Source: Alviniconcha marisindica (Eukaryota; Mollusca; Gastropoda; Provannidae). Taken from it: a DNA stretch of 64,000 nucleotides. The notes below the pieces were generated by a model. That model had not been told where the DNA came from and did not search any database. It saw only the letters and a list, made by a program, of their open reading frames with translations. A program made the translations under genes and the position numbers. Numbering within the stretch: position 1 is the first letter of the stretch; every line of letters starts with the position of its first letter. Where the stretch lies: NCBI GenBank assembly GCA_018857735.1, contig JABMCL010002100.1, forward strand, positions 1,079,001 through 1,143,000, read 5' to 3'. This document shows, piece by piece, positions 12,617 through 25,128 of this stretch.

Positions 12617-12661
<45 letters not shown>
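12617..12661. repeat. (GT)n microsatellite
   Basis: Uninterrupted GT dinucleotides in the intron between units 9 and 8. Confidence 0.9.
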
Positions 12662-12665
<4 letters not shown>

Positions 12666-12929
12666 AATACGGTAAAGTGGCTTTTGTTTCTTTCCTCTTT
12701 TTTTTAAACAAACCAAATTTTGATGTTAAAACCAAAAATGCTACATTTGCTGAGCCCAATATTTGGGGTATTTCAGTACAATGGACACTGACCATTAAAT
12801 ACGAAGAAGAAAAATCAGTTGTTGATTTCACATCTGGGGACAGTGCTACTGTTTCACATTCATTTGCTGGTTTTGGGGGTTGTTGTTATCTCTTCTCTTT
12901 TCTTTTTGTAAATCCATCAAGTGAGATGT

Positions 12930-13282
12930 TCATGATGTCATCTGATCTCGCTTGTGTTTTTCCTTTTCAGGACACATGTGGACATAGAGGGAGGTCTTGT
13001 ACTTAAAGTGCTTCCCACAAAACTGGCAAACCACCTGCTCCCCCATGCCATGAAAGCCATTCAGATGATCCTTGACAGCATATGGTCGCTTGAACAGGCG
13101 TTGGCAGATTGGACACATTAGGGGGTTTGTGCCATCACACTTAGCTACATGCTTTACAAATCCTGCAGTGCTAAAGTAACAAGAGCAGCACTTCGGACAC
13201 TGGAACCTGCCCTGTATGCCAATCACTCTGTCATCTGTTGTGCCTTGTGGCAAAGACGGCCGAGAACCAACTGGATTCCAGA
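12930..13282 (-). CDS. Unit 9: terminal exon, three fingers with short H-x-C third finger
   Basis: Acceptor tttcttatttcag; split codon G|TC (Val); 116 codons. Fingers: CPKC...HVAKC (C2HC), CPIC...HLNGFH (C2H2), and CQFC...LYVHMC, where His and the last Cys are separated by one residue instead of three. Linkers are CDGTNPLMC and GMGEQVVC. Unit 10 next door has the same three-finger plan, and distant unit 32 shares the odd third finger. Tail is Lys/Glu-rich. Confidence 0.88.
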
Positions 13283-13563
13283 CTGAAATAAGAAACAAAG
13301 ACGATTCCAATCTTTGCTACAAATTTAATTTGATTTAAAAAAAATACAATAATCTGGAAGATTTCCTTCTTGTGTCTTTTGTTTCCCCGTTACCAGAAAC
13401 AACTATAGAAAGTGTGGGCTTTCAGAACGTTTGTAAATGTTTACACAATATCCATGTTCTCCTTTAAAATATTTTAAGTTTATATAATATTAACTTGTAA
13501 GCTGATGTTGAACAACACTCTTTTTTTGTTGTTGTCTTTTTTCTTTTTTAACATTATTTCATT

Positions 13564-13632
<69 letters not shown>

Positions 13633-13924
13633 TTCACAAACAATAAATACATGAAACTTAAGTGCTATATGTGCATATGTATACACAAGAATTCTAATCG
13701 TGCATTTTTTTTTTTTTAGTTTAAAAAAAATAATCTTGGATGCTCTTCTTTTTTCTTCTTTTTTAATGTGGTAGTCACTGCACAAATTCATACACATGGG
13801 TAGTGATGACTCTGGGTTAAATCTCTTTCCTGCAATAACAACTGTAAACAACTGAAACTGTACACGGAGGAACGGTCTTGCTTGGGTGAAGGCAAAAATG
13901 TAATCCATCACTGCCGAATACTCT
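13283..13924. other. Intron with long (GA)n tract
   Basis: (GA)n at 13566-13629, equivalent to (TC)n on the transcribed strand. No exon seen. Confidence 0.6.
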
Positions 13925-14367
13925 TCAAAGACCATCAGACTGTTTCTCTTTCTCCATCTGCCGCCGTTTTTGCTTCTCCTCACAGAAATGGGTATAGAGT
14001 GACGTCTTGTATTTAAAGGCCTTTCCACAATACTGACAGGCAACTTTCTCTCCAATGCCATGGAAACCGCGCATGTGCTCTTTAACAGCACAGGCCTGGC
14101 TGAATGTTCGCTTGCAGACAGGACATACCAGGGGGTTGGTGCCATCACATTTGGCCATGTGTCGCTCCAACACAGTGAGCATCAAGTACTGCATGTTGCA
14201 TTTTGGACATGTGTACTTCTGCTTGCCTGGGGGAAGGGAAAGCGAGGAGGGGTGATGGGTAGGGCTTAGTGGAGTGGGGTACAATCGCTGGAAGGATGCT
14301 ATGTGGCTGTACAGGTTCTTGTGTGGTGGAGCGCCAACCGAAGCGCGATGCATCAACCCTTTAGCAG
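13925..14367 (-). CDS. Unit 10: terminal exon, three fingers with short H-x-C third finger
   Basis: Acceptor ctttttcatttcag; split codon G|CT (Ala); 146 codons. Lead-in of ~60 residues is Ser/Pro/His-rich. Fingers CPKC...HMAKC, CPVC...HMRGFH and CQYC...LYTHFC match unit 9 in linkers (CDGTNPLVC, GIGEKVAC) and in the one-residue H-x-C spacing. The tail is a strongly basic cluster (KQKRRQMEKEK). Confidence 0.89.
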
Positions 14368-15223
14368 CTGAAATGAAAAAGAAATTCCTTGAGGGATACA
14401 CCAATATGGACACCATCAACAACAACTCCATGAAAAATCTACTTCTAACTTGGTCCAGCAAAATACGACTAAACAGAGAAATGTTGGGTTCACAGGAACA
14501 GCAAGTGTAATTTGTATTCAACAAACGAAAACAAAAGCATGGCAGCAATTGTCACACCCCAGAAACTCAGGAGAATTCAAATAAAGAAATGGATTTAATT
14601 AAACCAAAGGCAATAACTAACAGAAACCAGAACAGGAACTAGAAAATAAGCCCACACACCCTCAAATTACATCACATCATCGGTGACCACAAGTCTTCTC
14701 CAGAGTGCTTCAAACACTTCAGTTACTAAAAAACAGTTATCATAACTGTTACATTTCAAACTGTGTCATCAGTTTTTCTGTCCAATCTATCTTAATATGT
14801 AGTGTGGTTCTCTGGGATCTGTGATGGACCCAAAACAAGTGCCACATAAAAACTGCACTGCTTGTTTGCACTCCCCTTTTACCATTTTCATTACATGAAT
14901 ATCAAAATGAAACATCAAATTTACACTTGTTCTTCTACCACTGATTCAAGAATGTACACAATATGCTCCCAAATGTAGTCAGTCACATACTAATAAAATA
15001 TTAACACAGATGCCACACACAGACTTCATGTAGTACTACTGGTAGCTGGTAACGTGATGATCTCATGCTATGTTAATCTTGTTACACCTGGGAGTTCCAG
15101 AAGTGACCCCTCAGTTCCGACTTGTTGCAATAAAAAAAAAAAATTCCACTGATGTATTACAGACTTACAATCAAACTGATCTCAGCTCATCTTGTTACAC
15201 ACAGAATCTCTAAGCATCACCAT
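14368..15223. other. Intron; no exon seen
   Basis: AT-rich sequence without recognisable coding or repeat content apart from an A11 run near 15131. Confidence 0.5.
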
Positions 15224-15534
15224 TTAATTCAGACCGGTAACATGACACCATTTTATATGTCGATCCAAGCTGATCTTGCTACTTATAGGAGCTCTACATT
15301 TAGGACACACTAGCTTCTCCCCCACTCCATGTCGATTACGAAGGTGAGCACGCAAAGTGTCACTGCGTGAACAGGTCACATCACATAGGTCACACGTATA
15401 GACTGTGAATTTCCTCTGACACACATTCTCATGTCTACGCAGGTTTTTGGCATGGCTGAGTATCTGCCCACAATGCCTGCACTGGATGGGATTGCGGCGA
15501 GAAGCCAACTGCTGGCTGCAACTCTCACTATCTC
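15224..15534 (-). CDS. Unit 11: terminal exon, three zinc fingers
   Basis: Acceptor cctcatgtttcag; split codon G|GA (Gly); 102 codons. Fingers: CRHC...HENVC (C2HC), CDLC...HLRNRH (C2H2), CPKC...HIKWCH. The GVGEKLVC linker defines the three-finger block (units 11-20). The second finger has Cys where the conserved aromatic normally sits (CDVTCSRSD). Confidence 0.87.
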
Positions 15535-16002
15535 CTGAAACATGAGGAATATGTACCTAAGTCAATGTAACGCAAAATCCCAGCGCAACAGTGGATATGC
15601 ATAAGCATAACTTCTTCTTTTTTTCTCCCTCAAGTTTGTTACAAAGCTTCAGAAGGCATCCAGACACACACAGAGGCCAGGCAGACATGGTGATTCCACT
15701 ATAACCCCCCCCCCACCCCCCCCCACCCCCCCATATTTTGCGGGGTTATTTAAAATTACCTGAAAAAATTGTACGTAAACTCTTGGTTAAACCTGTTAGA
15801 TACCTAAAAACCATCAAATTCCATCTGATCATCTAATGTCTGGGGGGTGGAGGAGGGGGGGGGTGGAGGACACTCAACACTATGGTGTGCTCATCTTCAC
15901 AATCTCTTTTCATATAATTCAGTACAAAAATGCAGACCATCTCTCCTGCATCTTTTCCCTTGTCAACAGGGTGCTGTCATTCAACAATTTCCATGCAAGA
16001 CC
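15535..16002. other. Intron with C- and G-rich runs
   Basis: Interrupted poly-C at about 15704-15732 and G-rich sequence at 15841-15866. No exon seen. Confidence 0.55.
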
Positions 16003-16568
16003 TCACTCAATCATTTCTGCAGAATAGCACTCTGTGGCATGCTTCTCCAGAGCAGCTCTAGAGCGGAATGATCTCCTGCAAGTTGGACAAGCCAGCTTGA
16101 CCCCAATGCCATGTTTATCTCGAATGTGTTTCTGCAAGTTGTCATAGCGATTGTAGGAGCAGCTACACAAGTCACAGGGGAAAAGTGTGGCTTGGTGGCA
16201 CACCTGATAGTGGCGTTTCAAATTCCTGGCCTGACTCAAGACCTGACCACACTCAGGGCACTGCACAGGTAGGCTGGTGCCTTGCACATGGCCCTGTGGT
16301 GACTTGTCAGATGGTAAAATGGTACCCAGCATCTGACCCGACAACACGTCACCTGTCCCTGCAGCTGGCATGTCCAAGGACAAGCCTTCAAAAAACATCA
16401 CTTGTTCAGCGCTAATACTTTCTTCCTTCACTTTAATGCTATCCAAGGCATGAGACGTTTCTCTGGTTAAAAAGTTCTCTTGCGATGCAATCCGAACAGC
16501 TGTCTTGGACTTAACCGCAAGTTGGCCGAGAGGGACGTGCTGCTTACAAGTGAGGTCAATCTGCTCGT
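16003..16568 (-). CDS. Unit 12: terminal exon, three zinc fingers and long linker
   Basis: Acceptor gtcttgctgtgcag; split codon G|AC (Asp); 187 codons, one of the longest units. The ~100-residue lead-in contains VKEE, a psi-K-x-E SUMO consensus. Fingers: CPEC...HYQVCH, CDLC...HIRDKH, CPTC...HATEC, with a GIGVKLAC linker. It resembles unit 14 in finger 1 (SQARNLKRH against RQARNLRRH). Confidence 0.88.
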
Positions 16569-17204
16569 CTGCACAGCAAGACAAAAGTTTCCAATCATTA
16601 TTAACCTTCACAATGCAAAACACACTACTGCTTTTCTCACACAAAAAGAACTGCCTGGGATGACTTGTGTCTTTGTTCTCATGAACAACTAAATCACTGA
16701 AACAAATCAGGAGTCTTCAAACAACAAGTGTCCTCAATGACACATACAGGAGAATTTCAGAGTACCTAAAATAGTGCAACTTCGTTGCATTGTTGACCGA
16801 CATTCAAAATGTATTGCTAAAATAATTTCTAAACCAACATGACAAAGTTCTTCACCATCCCAATCTTTCTCAGTGAGTCAATAAAACAAATACTCAAGCA
16901 GCGCAACAATGACCATCCTCCTCTTCCCGATTCCCACGACCGACATTTGTCTGGAAGCAAACCCAGAAACTTTCCCTTCACTTCTCATCTCACTACCATT
17001 CACAAGGCATCTAAATTGCCATGCTGAGTTGGTAAGTTTACTTGTGCCCTTTCTCATGTTCAAAGAGATCACCACTTAACGTGCTATGGATTTCAATTGT
17101 CTACTTCTCTAACCCCACTCTACTTTCACCAAGTAGGACCTATGCCTAAAAAAGTTGTCGTTTTACCTCCACTTGTAACATGCTGTGCGAGTGACTTGAG
17201 CGCT
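16569..17204. other. Intron; no exon seen
   Basis: No recognisable feature in either orientation. Confidence 0.5.
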
Positions 17205-17617
17205 TTAGTCTTCATCATGTCCTGTTTCACTATAATGTTTCTCAAGATAAATTTCCCCCGGGAAATGCTGCTTGCAACGTCGACAAACCAGCTTCTCCCC
17301 GATGCCATGAACATCCCTCAGGTGAGCACGCAACTTGTCAGTGCGAGAGAAGTATTTGGTGCAATGCTCACATGGCAGGACATACATCTGGTGAAATGCC
17401 TGCAAGTGCCGCTTGATGTTCCTCATATGTTTGAATGTTTTGCCACACTGGTCACACACTGGTGTTTTGGTCACGCCACTTTCCAGATCAAATGGCAAGG
17501 TGCTGCCCAGCGGCTGGAGCTGGGACTGCTGCAAGAGCGAGTCCAGACCCTGAGGGTCAGTACTGTCCACTTGTCCAGAAGTCATCTTCACCTTCAGTTC
17601 CATTCCACGTATATCCC
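17205..17617 (-). CDS. Unit 13: terminal exon, three zinc fingers
   Basis: Acceptor caatttcttaacag; split codon G|GG (Gly); 136 codons. Fingers CDQC...HLQAFH, CEHC...HLRDVH and CRRC...HYSETGH (last spacing H-x5-H), linker GIGEKLVC. The lead-in is Gln/Ser-rich. The open frame continues upstream into the intron as far as 17960, but the phase-1 acceptor at 17617 fits the rule kept by all other units, so I place the exon start there. Confidence 0.86.
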
Positions 17618-18773
17618 CTGTTAAGAAATTGATTCTAATATATAAATATGACAAAACACAATTAGTAGTAGTAAAGAACTGTTTAAGCATTACTAAAATC
17701 CCACTCCTCCACAAACAATATTGTATGTAACACGAGGGGTCGGATTCAGTTATCACTGAATAGTGTCTCAGTGTACTGCTGAGTTTGTTTTCTGTTACCA
17801 TTTTGCATGTGAACCCAACTGAGGACACCACGGTGGCCATCTCGTCACGATCGAGTGGTCGCCGAGCTGCCCAGACCTGGAGGGAAGGAGCTACACCTGA
17901 ATGCAAAAGGTTGTCAACCAAGCCTGGCGGGGACATTGATGGGTTATCCATGATCTTCATACTTGAATGACCACAGTGTTAATGACTGCTTTGATTTGGA
18001 CCCCATCCAGCCATGTGGGCATATCCTCACATGGCCCGCCATCAGTTGCTGTTCCACAGCGCACTGTTGCCAAGCACATCCCTTATACTGCACTAAACGT
18101 GTTTCATCTAGCAGCAACAAAGCAACACTGGCTGGCCCAGGATTACTATCACAAACAGAAGAGAATTGTGCAATCATGGGGAAACCCTCACACACACTAC
18201 CTTGTCACACAACACTGGGTGAACCTCAGGTTTTAAGCAAAGTAATGCTAACAACAACCATCTCTTACATGCTTACTTGGCAATTATGCTACATACACAG
18301 GTACATACGGATTTTCCCAAGGAATTAATGAACTTTTCAACTGTCACTAGTGTTAGCGTATCATTATTACTTCATTCACTCAGATCAGCAGCATGTCTGA
18401 AATCCTTCATCCACAAATTCAAGCAATACAGTGAACCCCCTGATAAAACATCCCCATTTAAGAACATGCCGCATGGACCCGTTTACCACCATAGAGTAGT
18501 GCACTTTGGGTGGAAGTTGGTCAGTATCCTAGGTTATCGGTCTGCTCAGTACTCTATTTCGTTTCACTTGTATATTCTGTAAGAGTGTTTTAAACTGTTG
18601 TATTCACAGTTCATTTTATTGTCATGTTTTTTGTTTTGTTTTTAAAGTAATAAACAAGGACATTAATATCAGAAGTGTGAGCAAAATGTAAATGTGCAGT
18701 AAAACCGTATTTTCATTCTTTGTGCAGTTACATTTGATGTTGGAACACTTTTTTGTTTTTTAATAATTTAAAT

Positions 18774-18800
18774 GGGGGGGGGGGGGGGGGGGGGGGGGGG
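18774..18800. repeat. G27 homopolymer
   Basis: Uninterrupted run of 27 G on the plus strand (C27 on the transcribed strand). Confidence 0.9.
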
Positions 18801-19206
18801 AGGTTATTTTAAAAAAACACAGCAAGAAGGCCTAGCCATCCTGTGTTTCAGAGAGAGAATTTTAAAGTTGCAGTTTTTGAATGGGGAAACTTCTGTTTCA
18901 CAGCCTTGATAAATGTTTGGTTGTGCTCAAACTGCACACATCATGGCTTCAGCTTCAGGCATTGCTTAGTGAAACTTCAGAATGGAGGGCCAGTTTCTGT
19001 TCAACAATTCATACTCTTTGTGGCAAACCGACTCGGCTGTGTACCTTTTATATAGTTTTTATGTGCACAAGAAAAGCACTGCACACAAAACGTAAAAGTC
19101 AACTTTCTGAAACCCTGTGAAGCATAACCACTTCCCATGATCGTCCAGGCAATAAGCTCACAAAACCTTTCCTTTTTTTCCAGGTCAAGTCAATCCCAGA
19201 TCCAAA

Positions 19207-19365
19207 CATGTGAAAGGTTCAAAAGAACACTTATTTATTATGACACAAATTAGCAGCCATTCTTGTTTTAGATTAAAAAAAAAATTCTCATATAAAACAC
19301 ATGAAAGGTTCAAAAGAACACTTATTTATTAGGACACAAATTAGCAGTCATTCTTGTTTCAGACT
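19207..19365. repeat. Tandem duplication, ~91-bp offset
   Basis: Copies starting at 19211 and 19302 share tgaaaggttcaaaagaacac and the following tatttatta-gacacaaattagcag with few differences. A flanking aagtcaatccca occurs on both sides. Confidence 0.8.
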
Positions 19366-20769
19366 TTTTTTCCTCTTTTTTCTTTCTTTCTCAAGTCAAT
19401 CCCAAATCTTCTGCACACCCGTTACTTTCTCTCCTGAATGTTAACACTCGAGTTCAAATACAGCTGGAGAAGCAAGGTTTTTCAACAACAAACAAGTATG
19501 CAGTCGGCATTCCATGGGAAGCAGTTTTGATGGCTGTATCAAACAGGAAAAGGGAAATTCAGAATTTTGACTCTGCTAGTTTACCAGTGTAATCTGAGGT
19601 CTGAATCGGTAGGAATTACAGCTACTTGTATGGGGGTACATGTGTCTAAGTGAACTGACTTTTCATAATTGCATTTTTTTTAACCACAAAAATTAATCCC
19701 TCACCAAAGACCACTCCTATGTTTCCAAGAAGAAAAAATTGGGGGGGGGGGGGAGTAGTAGTTGGTGTGCATGTCTTGTATGTTTCAGGTCATGGAACTG
19801 GGTTACAAAAATTCCTCACATCTGTTTATATTTTCATCTGCAACTGTGTCATTGGTGGAGCAATTTCATAGCACATTTCTACTTTAACTGCCATGTAAGC
19901 AATTCTGTACAGATTACCCAGGCTTAGGAGGAACAGTATTTGGAGATGTTTCAGATGATTTTCTTGCGATTTCAGCATCAGGATATAAACTTCTTGTCAC
20001 TGAACTGGCAACCTGCAGTGCAACCAAACAGCCGACTGACCAAGTCAAATCTAACACAGAAGGGCATTTTGAGGAATTGTAGCTAGCACACCGACAAAAA
20101 CAGGAGCAAGCAACTAATTTTTTGTTTATGCCCAATCACCCAGTACTGTTATGTTAGGGCAAACAAAAACAGGAAACAAATGCATGGACAAGTACACCCC
20201 TAATAACCCACCACCACGAAAAACTGGGCAGCAGAAAACCCATTACCCCGACTTTGCTCATGCTACAATCCAGACTTGCTACTGTGTTATAAACAAAGTC
20301 ATGCGGTACTGAGCTCAGGGCTACTAGCAGAACATTTCACAATTGACCTGTGTACAGATGTACCTCCTTGGACAAGACTGTGGGCTGTCCAAATGCTACT
20401 GTGTTGTAAACAAAGCACCTGCCTGTGCTTTTCTGGATAATATTCATCAGTGCACTTTGGGTCTGCACAGTTAAAGCATGAGCTTCAACATGTGTTGTGC
20501 TGCTTACTGCACTTGGTAAAGTGGGTGGAACCACCTGGCTTAAAGTGGTCAATTACATAATCAAACAAGTCAATATGCCTATCAAGCAAATGTGACCAAG
20601 TGTCTCGAGTTTGTGTATTCTAAAATAAAATAAAAACTTTTTTTTTTTTTTTTTTTAAACTTCCTTTTAAACCTTGGTGACCATAAATTTTGTTGCCCCA
20701 AGATGGAATGTGTACAAGCTGACCACAGAGTTTACGTAATGCATCAAGCTCACAACTGCACACATTCGA

Positions 20770-21170
20770 TTAGGAGCTTGTCCAGCCACTGGTTTTGTGA
20801 ACTTCTTCAATGTGATTCCTATGGGAACGTTTGGACCAAAATGCCTTGTCACAGTAAATGCAAAGTATTTTTTCTGCAATGCCATGCTTGGTTCTGAGGT
20901 GCACACTGAGTGTATCTTCACGGGTGTAAGTGCAGTCACAGAAATCACACGGGAACTTGACACTCCTCAGGTGATACACCTGATGGTGACGTCGCAAGTT
21001 CCTTGCCTGACGAAGAATGGTGCCGCAAATGCCACACTGCACTGGTTCGTTGCACTGCACAGATGGATTCAAACCAAGTATGCCTCTGCCTTTGAGACTG
21101 TCCTTGACTTCCGAATTGCCCGCTTCTGGAAAATAGCTTCCCTCTACCTCCCGATTCCTTGACTGTGAAA
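20770..21170 (-). CDS. Unit 14: terminal exon, three zinc fingers
   Basis: Acceptor ttctgttctgcag; split codon G|TT (Val); 132 codons. The ~45-residue lead-in has no ATG until late, so it is best read as an internal junction, not a start. Fingers CGIC...HHQVYH, CDFC...HLRTKH and CIYC...HIEEVH, all C2H2, with linker GIAEKILC. A second AG 15 nt into the exon would put the fingers out of frame. Confidence 0.85.
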
Positions 21171-22164
21171 CTGCAGAACAGAAAATGACACAGCTTTCAA
21201 CTCCTTGCTGTTACTATAAAAAAAAATTAAAAAAAACTCATACAATAAAACCTATTCTTTTATTCTTCTGTTTTCAAAACTGGGTTAAGGGGGAGTGCAT
21301 GTGTGAACTCTCTTGTGGAGCCAACAAAACCAACGCCCTCAGTCACATCTTGCAAGGACCAACCTTGCAACAAACTGTTGTTACACCATGTGAGTGCATT
21401 GTAAAGCACAAGCTCGAATGCAACAGCAACTCAACTGGCACCCAAATAAACAATTGCACTCACTTCCATACCTACACTTGGAAATCTGCACCAGATGTCT
21501 GCAGTGGTCTCAGTGGGAATCCTCGAGGTGACTACCAAGTGCATGCAAGAGATGTTTGCAAATCACACTGTCTGTGGTTCATGTGCTCTTTAAAACAATT
21601 TTTAAGGCCTGCTATTTCCAAGAGCCCTCTGTATAACTCACTTGGTCTTTTAACAACAGGTTCACGAATAATTAACACCACAATGCATCACTGCCTTCAT
21701 TTTGTGCATCAGGTGATTGCAACCCAGAAGATTACAACCCCATCTCCCTCTCACTCACTCACACACACGCATGCACACGCACACACACACACACAGAGTG
21801 ACAGAGATGAGAGTGGATGGACCAGGCAAGCAATAGTAAAATTCCTTTTGTTTTAATTACCAACTGAACAGTCACAGAACATTGCAAGAGTAAACAACAG
21901 GCAAAAAAAAGAAAAAGAAACCACTTCATGGTCACCATTGCAACCTCAACATCCAAGCACCAACCTCAACAATGGCAATGTTTTGACTCTTAATAGCAAG
22001 TTACAGATAGTACAAAACAGTTTACATTAACAAACTTTCCTTATGCTGGCTTAACTTGACACCATTTAAACTTGCACATCCAGACCAACCGACCCCCCCC
22101 CCCCCCCCCAGCAGAAGCTCAGTAAATACATGAAACTGAACCATATAAAACAAACAAGGAAAGT
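21171..22164. other. Intron; no exon seen
   Basis: Contains (CA)n near 21759-21796 and a C16 run near 22085-22100. No zinc-finger frame was found. Confidence 0.55.
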
Positions 22165-22529
22165 CTATCTTTGACAAACATACATATGTGTAGTCAGGCT
22201 AACTTTGGAGCGGAACCGTTTCCAGCACTTGGAACAAACCAACTGCTCCCCTATGCCATGCTTCTCCCGGACGTGAATCTTGAGATTATCTGCTCGATTA
22301 AATGCCTGACCACATACATGACACCGACACAACACTGGGTCTGCCCGATGACACATTTTCTGGTGGCGGGTTCGATTCCCTGCTTGGTTAAACAACTTTC
22401 CACATACAGTACAGGCATACTTTCCAGCCACTGCCCTATTGGGCACGACGTTTGCACAACCTGCTATATCTGCTCTATTCTGTAATGCAAGGATGGATCT
22501 CTGAGGGCTCCAGTATCTGGGCCTGTAAT
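22165..22529 (-). CDS. Unit 15: terminal exon, three zinc fingers
   Basis: Acceptor gttttctggcag; split codon G|AT (Asp); 120 codons. Fingers CTVC...HQKMCH, CHVC...HVREKH and CSKC...HMYVC. Linker GIGEQLVC and the FRSKVSL core of finger 3 place it with units 16, 18, 19 and 20. The first inter-finger linker contains an extra Cys (VLCRCHVC). Confidence 0.88.
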
Positions 22530-22820
22530 CTGCCAGAAAACAGAACAAAATATGACATCTGTTGTATATTGTTTGAAAGAAAAGAACTCCAACATTCACA
22601 GCCTGAGCATAAGAACTGAACCAAGAAAAAAGAAAGATCCCCCCCCCCCCCCCCCAAGCTGTCATGCAGCTTACAGTGTCGCTCCACTTTTCTCTGAACA
22701 AATTTACACAACTGAGAAGTTCCCACACCAAACTTCATCCAACCAGATTCTGAATGCCAACGGGGTGGGTCACACTTTCTATTACTACAGCCAGGTCGCA
22801 AGTGGGTAGGGGTCAAACTT

Positions 22821-22826
22821 TTTATT
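22821..22826 (-). terminator. Poly(A) signal AATAAA for unit 16
   Basis: AATAAA on the minus strand about 110 nt after the unit 16 stop. Confidence 0.5.
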
Positions 22827-22936
22827 ATTCTTTGCTCTATTTTTTTCCCCAACATACATTTTCCGGCTGGAAGACAAGGATTTTGTACATTATATATCGA
22901 ACCTTTAAAGATTAAATGGCCCTTGTGAGATGTCAA

Positions 22937-23403
22937 TCAGGTTTTATTACAGGTCTGAGCATGCATCCTGAGCCGCACTTTTGATCGGAACTTAGCCCCA
23001 CATTTGGAACATCTCAACTCCTGTCCAATCCCATGCTTCCTCCTCAAGTGGACTTTGAGATTCCAGGGCCGACTAAACGACTCCTCACAGTATTCACACA
23101 TAACAATTCTATATGTGTATGTATATGCATGCCCTTTAGTGCGACCACCACCTGGCTGCTGCTGATCCTTAGTTTGTGGGAAAGCCGTTAAATGTTCCAG
23201 TTGCACAGAGGCCATGTCCATAATCTCAGCAGCTGGGCGTAAATGGCTACCTGCCCCACTGACAGGAACAAAGTGGCAAGACAGCTGGGTAGGGAAGAGT
23301 TCATCCACACTACTCCATCGTCTTTGTAGGCTAACTGGCTTGCTAGCCTGTGCATCCTCATCCGCTGCTTGAAAAGCACTGATGGTCACTGTATTTTGCT
23401 GTG
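22937..23403 (-). CDS. Unit 16: terminal exon, two fingers, first finger of block missing
   Basis: Acceptor cttgttttacag; split codon G|CA (Ala); 154 codons. It has only CEYC...HLRRKH and CSKC...HAQTC, joined by GIGQELRC. These equal fingers 2 and 3 of its neighbours; where finger 1 should be there is a ~110-residue Gln/Ser-rich linker without paired cysteines. This is likely loss of a finger, not a different fold. Confidence 0.86.
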
Positions 23404-23601
23404 CTGTAAAACAAGACAAGACACCTTCAAACTATATCAGTTCTGCAAAAATCACCCCAAGTAGCTTTGAACCTGCAGCATTTTTCTGTTTCCTGTCTTA
23501 ATTGAAGAGGGCAGCTTTTTTCCTTCTTTTAATTTAGTGCCAGAAAAGTCCCGTTCTTTTTTCTTTTCCATCCTCCTTTTCCTACACTGAAATTTGACTC
23601 A

Positions 23602-23607
23602 TTTATT
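23602..23607 (-). terminator. Poly(A) signal AATAAA for unit 17
   Basis: AATAAA on the minus strand about 62 nt after the unit 17 stop. Confidence 0.6.
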
Positions 23608-23668
23608 TGCCAAGACCATTTGCATATCAATGGCATTACTTCCCATTCAACAAGAGTTGGTATCAGCC

Positions 23669-24078
23669 TTATGCTAGTGCTTTAGAGTTGGTATCAGCCC
23701 TATGCTTGTGCCTTACATGTCTATGAAGGTTGTCAATTCTGGTAAACGACCTATCACAGAACTCACAAGGAATGAGTGACACATTCTGACATACTGCCTG
23801 ATGTCGTATAACACTTGATGGGCGAGTGAAAACCTTCTGACACCTTTGGCATTGCAAGCTACTAGTGGTACTCTCTGACAGCCAAGGAACTTGTGAGGAT
23901 TCCAACATCTCCGAAAACATTCCAGGAAAATGTGGGTCTGATATGCCTGTAGCCAGAACTTGGGCCGCAGAAACAGCAACACAGTTTGAGTCGTCAAGGG
24001 TGTCGCGTCCTTGCGCTGGATGGAACATAGCTTGACTAGACACCCGAGGGAACCCAGTACCAGTCCTAGCATTTGCAG
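23669..24078 (-). CDS. Unit 17: terminal exon, two fingers, third finger missing
   Basis: Acceptor tttgttctgcag; split codon G|CT (Ala); 135 codons. Fingers CQRC...HQAVC and CEFC...HVRHKH correspond to fingers 1 and 2 of units 18 and 19. The chain then ends with a short tail (RADTNSKALA) where the others continue through GIGP/GLGP into finger 3, so an early stop or 3' loss is likely. A poly(A) signal follows. Confidence 0.87.
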
Positions 24079-24266
24079 CTGCAGAACAAACAAGTAAATG
24101 TAGATATGATTTGGATCAATTAATTTGCTTGTTCAAATCATAAACCATGCACACACACACACACATACTCGACACAAAGGAGAAAAGGTAATGGGAGAAG
24201 TACCAAAGAGAATGGTGCAACATTTTACTTCATTTTTTTTGGCAACAATTTTTAACCCAGCAATGC

Positions 24267-24781
24267 CTAAACACCATCAGATCTGCAGGAAACCAGATGT
24301 TTATCAAAGCTAACCTTTGAGCGAAAACGAAGTGCACAGCTGGGACATCGTAAGGACGGTCCAATGCCATGAACCCGCTGCACATGCACTTTCAAATTGT
24401 CCACCCTTGAAAAAGACTGGTCACAGAAATCACAAGGGATCAGACAGACAGACTTGCAGCCAGCTTGGTGGCGACTTAAAGTCCATGCACGTGTGAAGGT
24501 TTTCTGACAGCGATCACACTGCAGACCAGCAAGTGTATGTGGAATATCATCTACTCTATTTTGGGCTTCTGCACTAAAGCCTTGAAGACTTGCTCTGAAT
24601 GCTTCCCTGGAGACCTCAGAGTTGGTCATGTCGAGCGGAGCTTTCATACTTTCTGCAGCACTTGGTAGAAGAGACCGGTAGTCAAGAGAGGCTTGGTGAA
24701 AGACCTTGTCCTTGTGACTGGTATTCAACCCACTACTATAGCCTGTCAAGTGTTCTTCCTCCCATCCGTGCCTACCAGAAG
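24267..24781 (-). CDS. Unit 18: terminal exon, three zinc fingers
   Basis: Acceptor ttttttcttcttctacag; split codon G|CT (Ala); 170 codons, lead-in ~85 residues. Fingers CDRC...HQAGC (C2HC), CDFC...HVQRVH (C2H2) and CPSC...HLVSC (C2HC). The SRVDNLKVHVQ helix and GIGPSLRC linker are shared with unit 19 (GLGPSLNC), its nearest relative. Confidence 0.89.
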
Positions 24782-25128
24782 CTGTAGAAGAAGAAAAAAG
24801 ATGAAAATCTGTAAAGTGCAAGGTTCAGAACTTCCAAGTATGTACTTCTTTCCCCAGTTATAACAATACCTACTTCCCCAAATCCTTTCTTCAGTTCCAA
24901 TTTTAGGAGTACTTTTCCCCCCTCATACGTTAGCACTGTTTTAGTATGTACAGACAGATCAGGAAATATGCAAAGATGATTGGCTTTTAACTCACAGGAA
25001 ATGGGTAAACAACAATGACCAACTGCTCCTGCAAAGTCTTGTTTCCAAGGACTTCTAAACATTAACATCATTCCACGATCAAATACTTGGTAGTTGCGCA
25101 CAACAGGTGAACAGTTGACACTAGTTCT
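24782..25128. other. Short intron; no feature seen
   Basis: Nothing recognisable beyond the T-rich acceptor tract of unit 18. Confidence 0.5.

Larger units (their letters stand above)
17618..20769. other. 3.1 kb intron, longest gap inside the array
   Basis: Contains a G27 tract (18774-18800), a G13 run near 19741, a ~91-bp-offset duplication (19207-19365) and a T18 run near 20639. Open frames at 17667-18236 have no recognised domain. No zinc-finger frame was found. Confidence 0.55.

Noticed and set aside
17618..17960. Upstream extension of unit 13
   Set aside because: The open frame continues, but an in-phase acceptor at 17617 fits the rule and the extension has no domain.
18425..18470. Tigger-like terminal inverted repeat (cagtgaaccccctgataaaa)
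   Set aside because: No matching inverted partner was found nearby.
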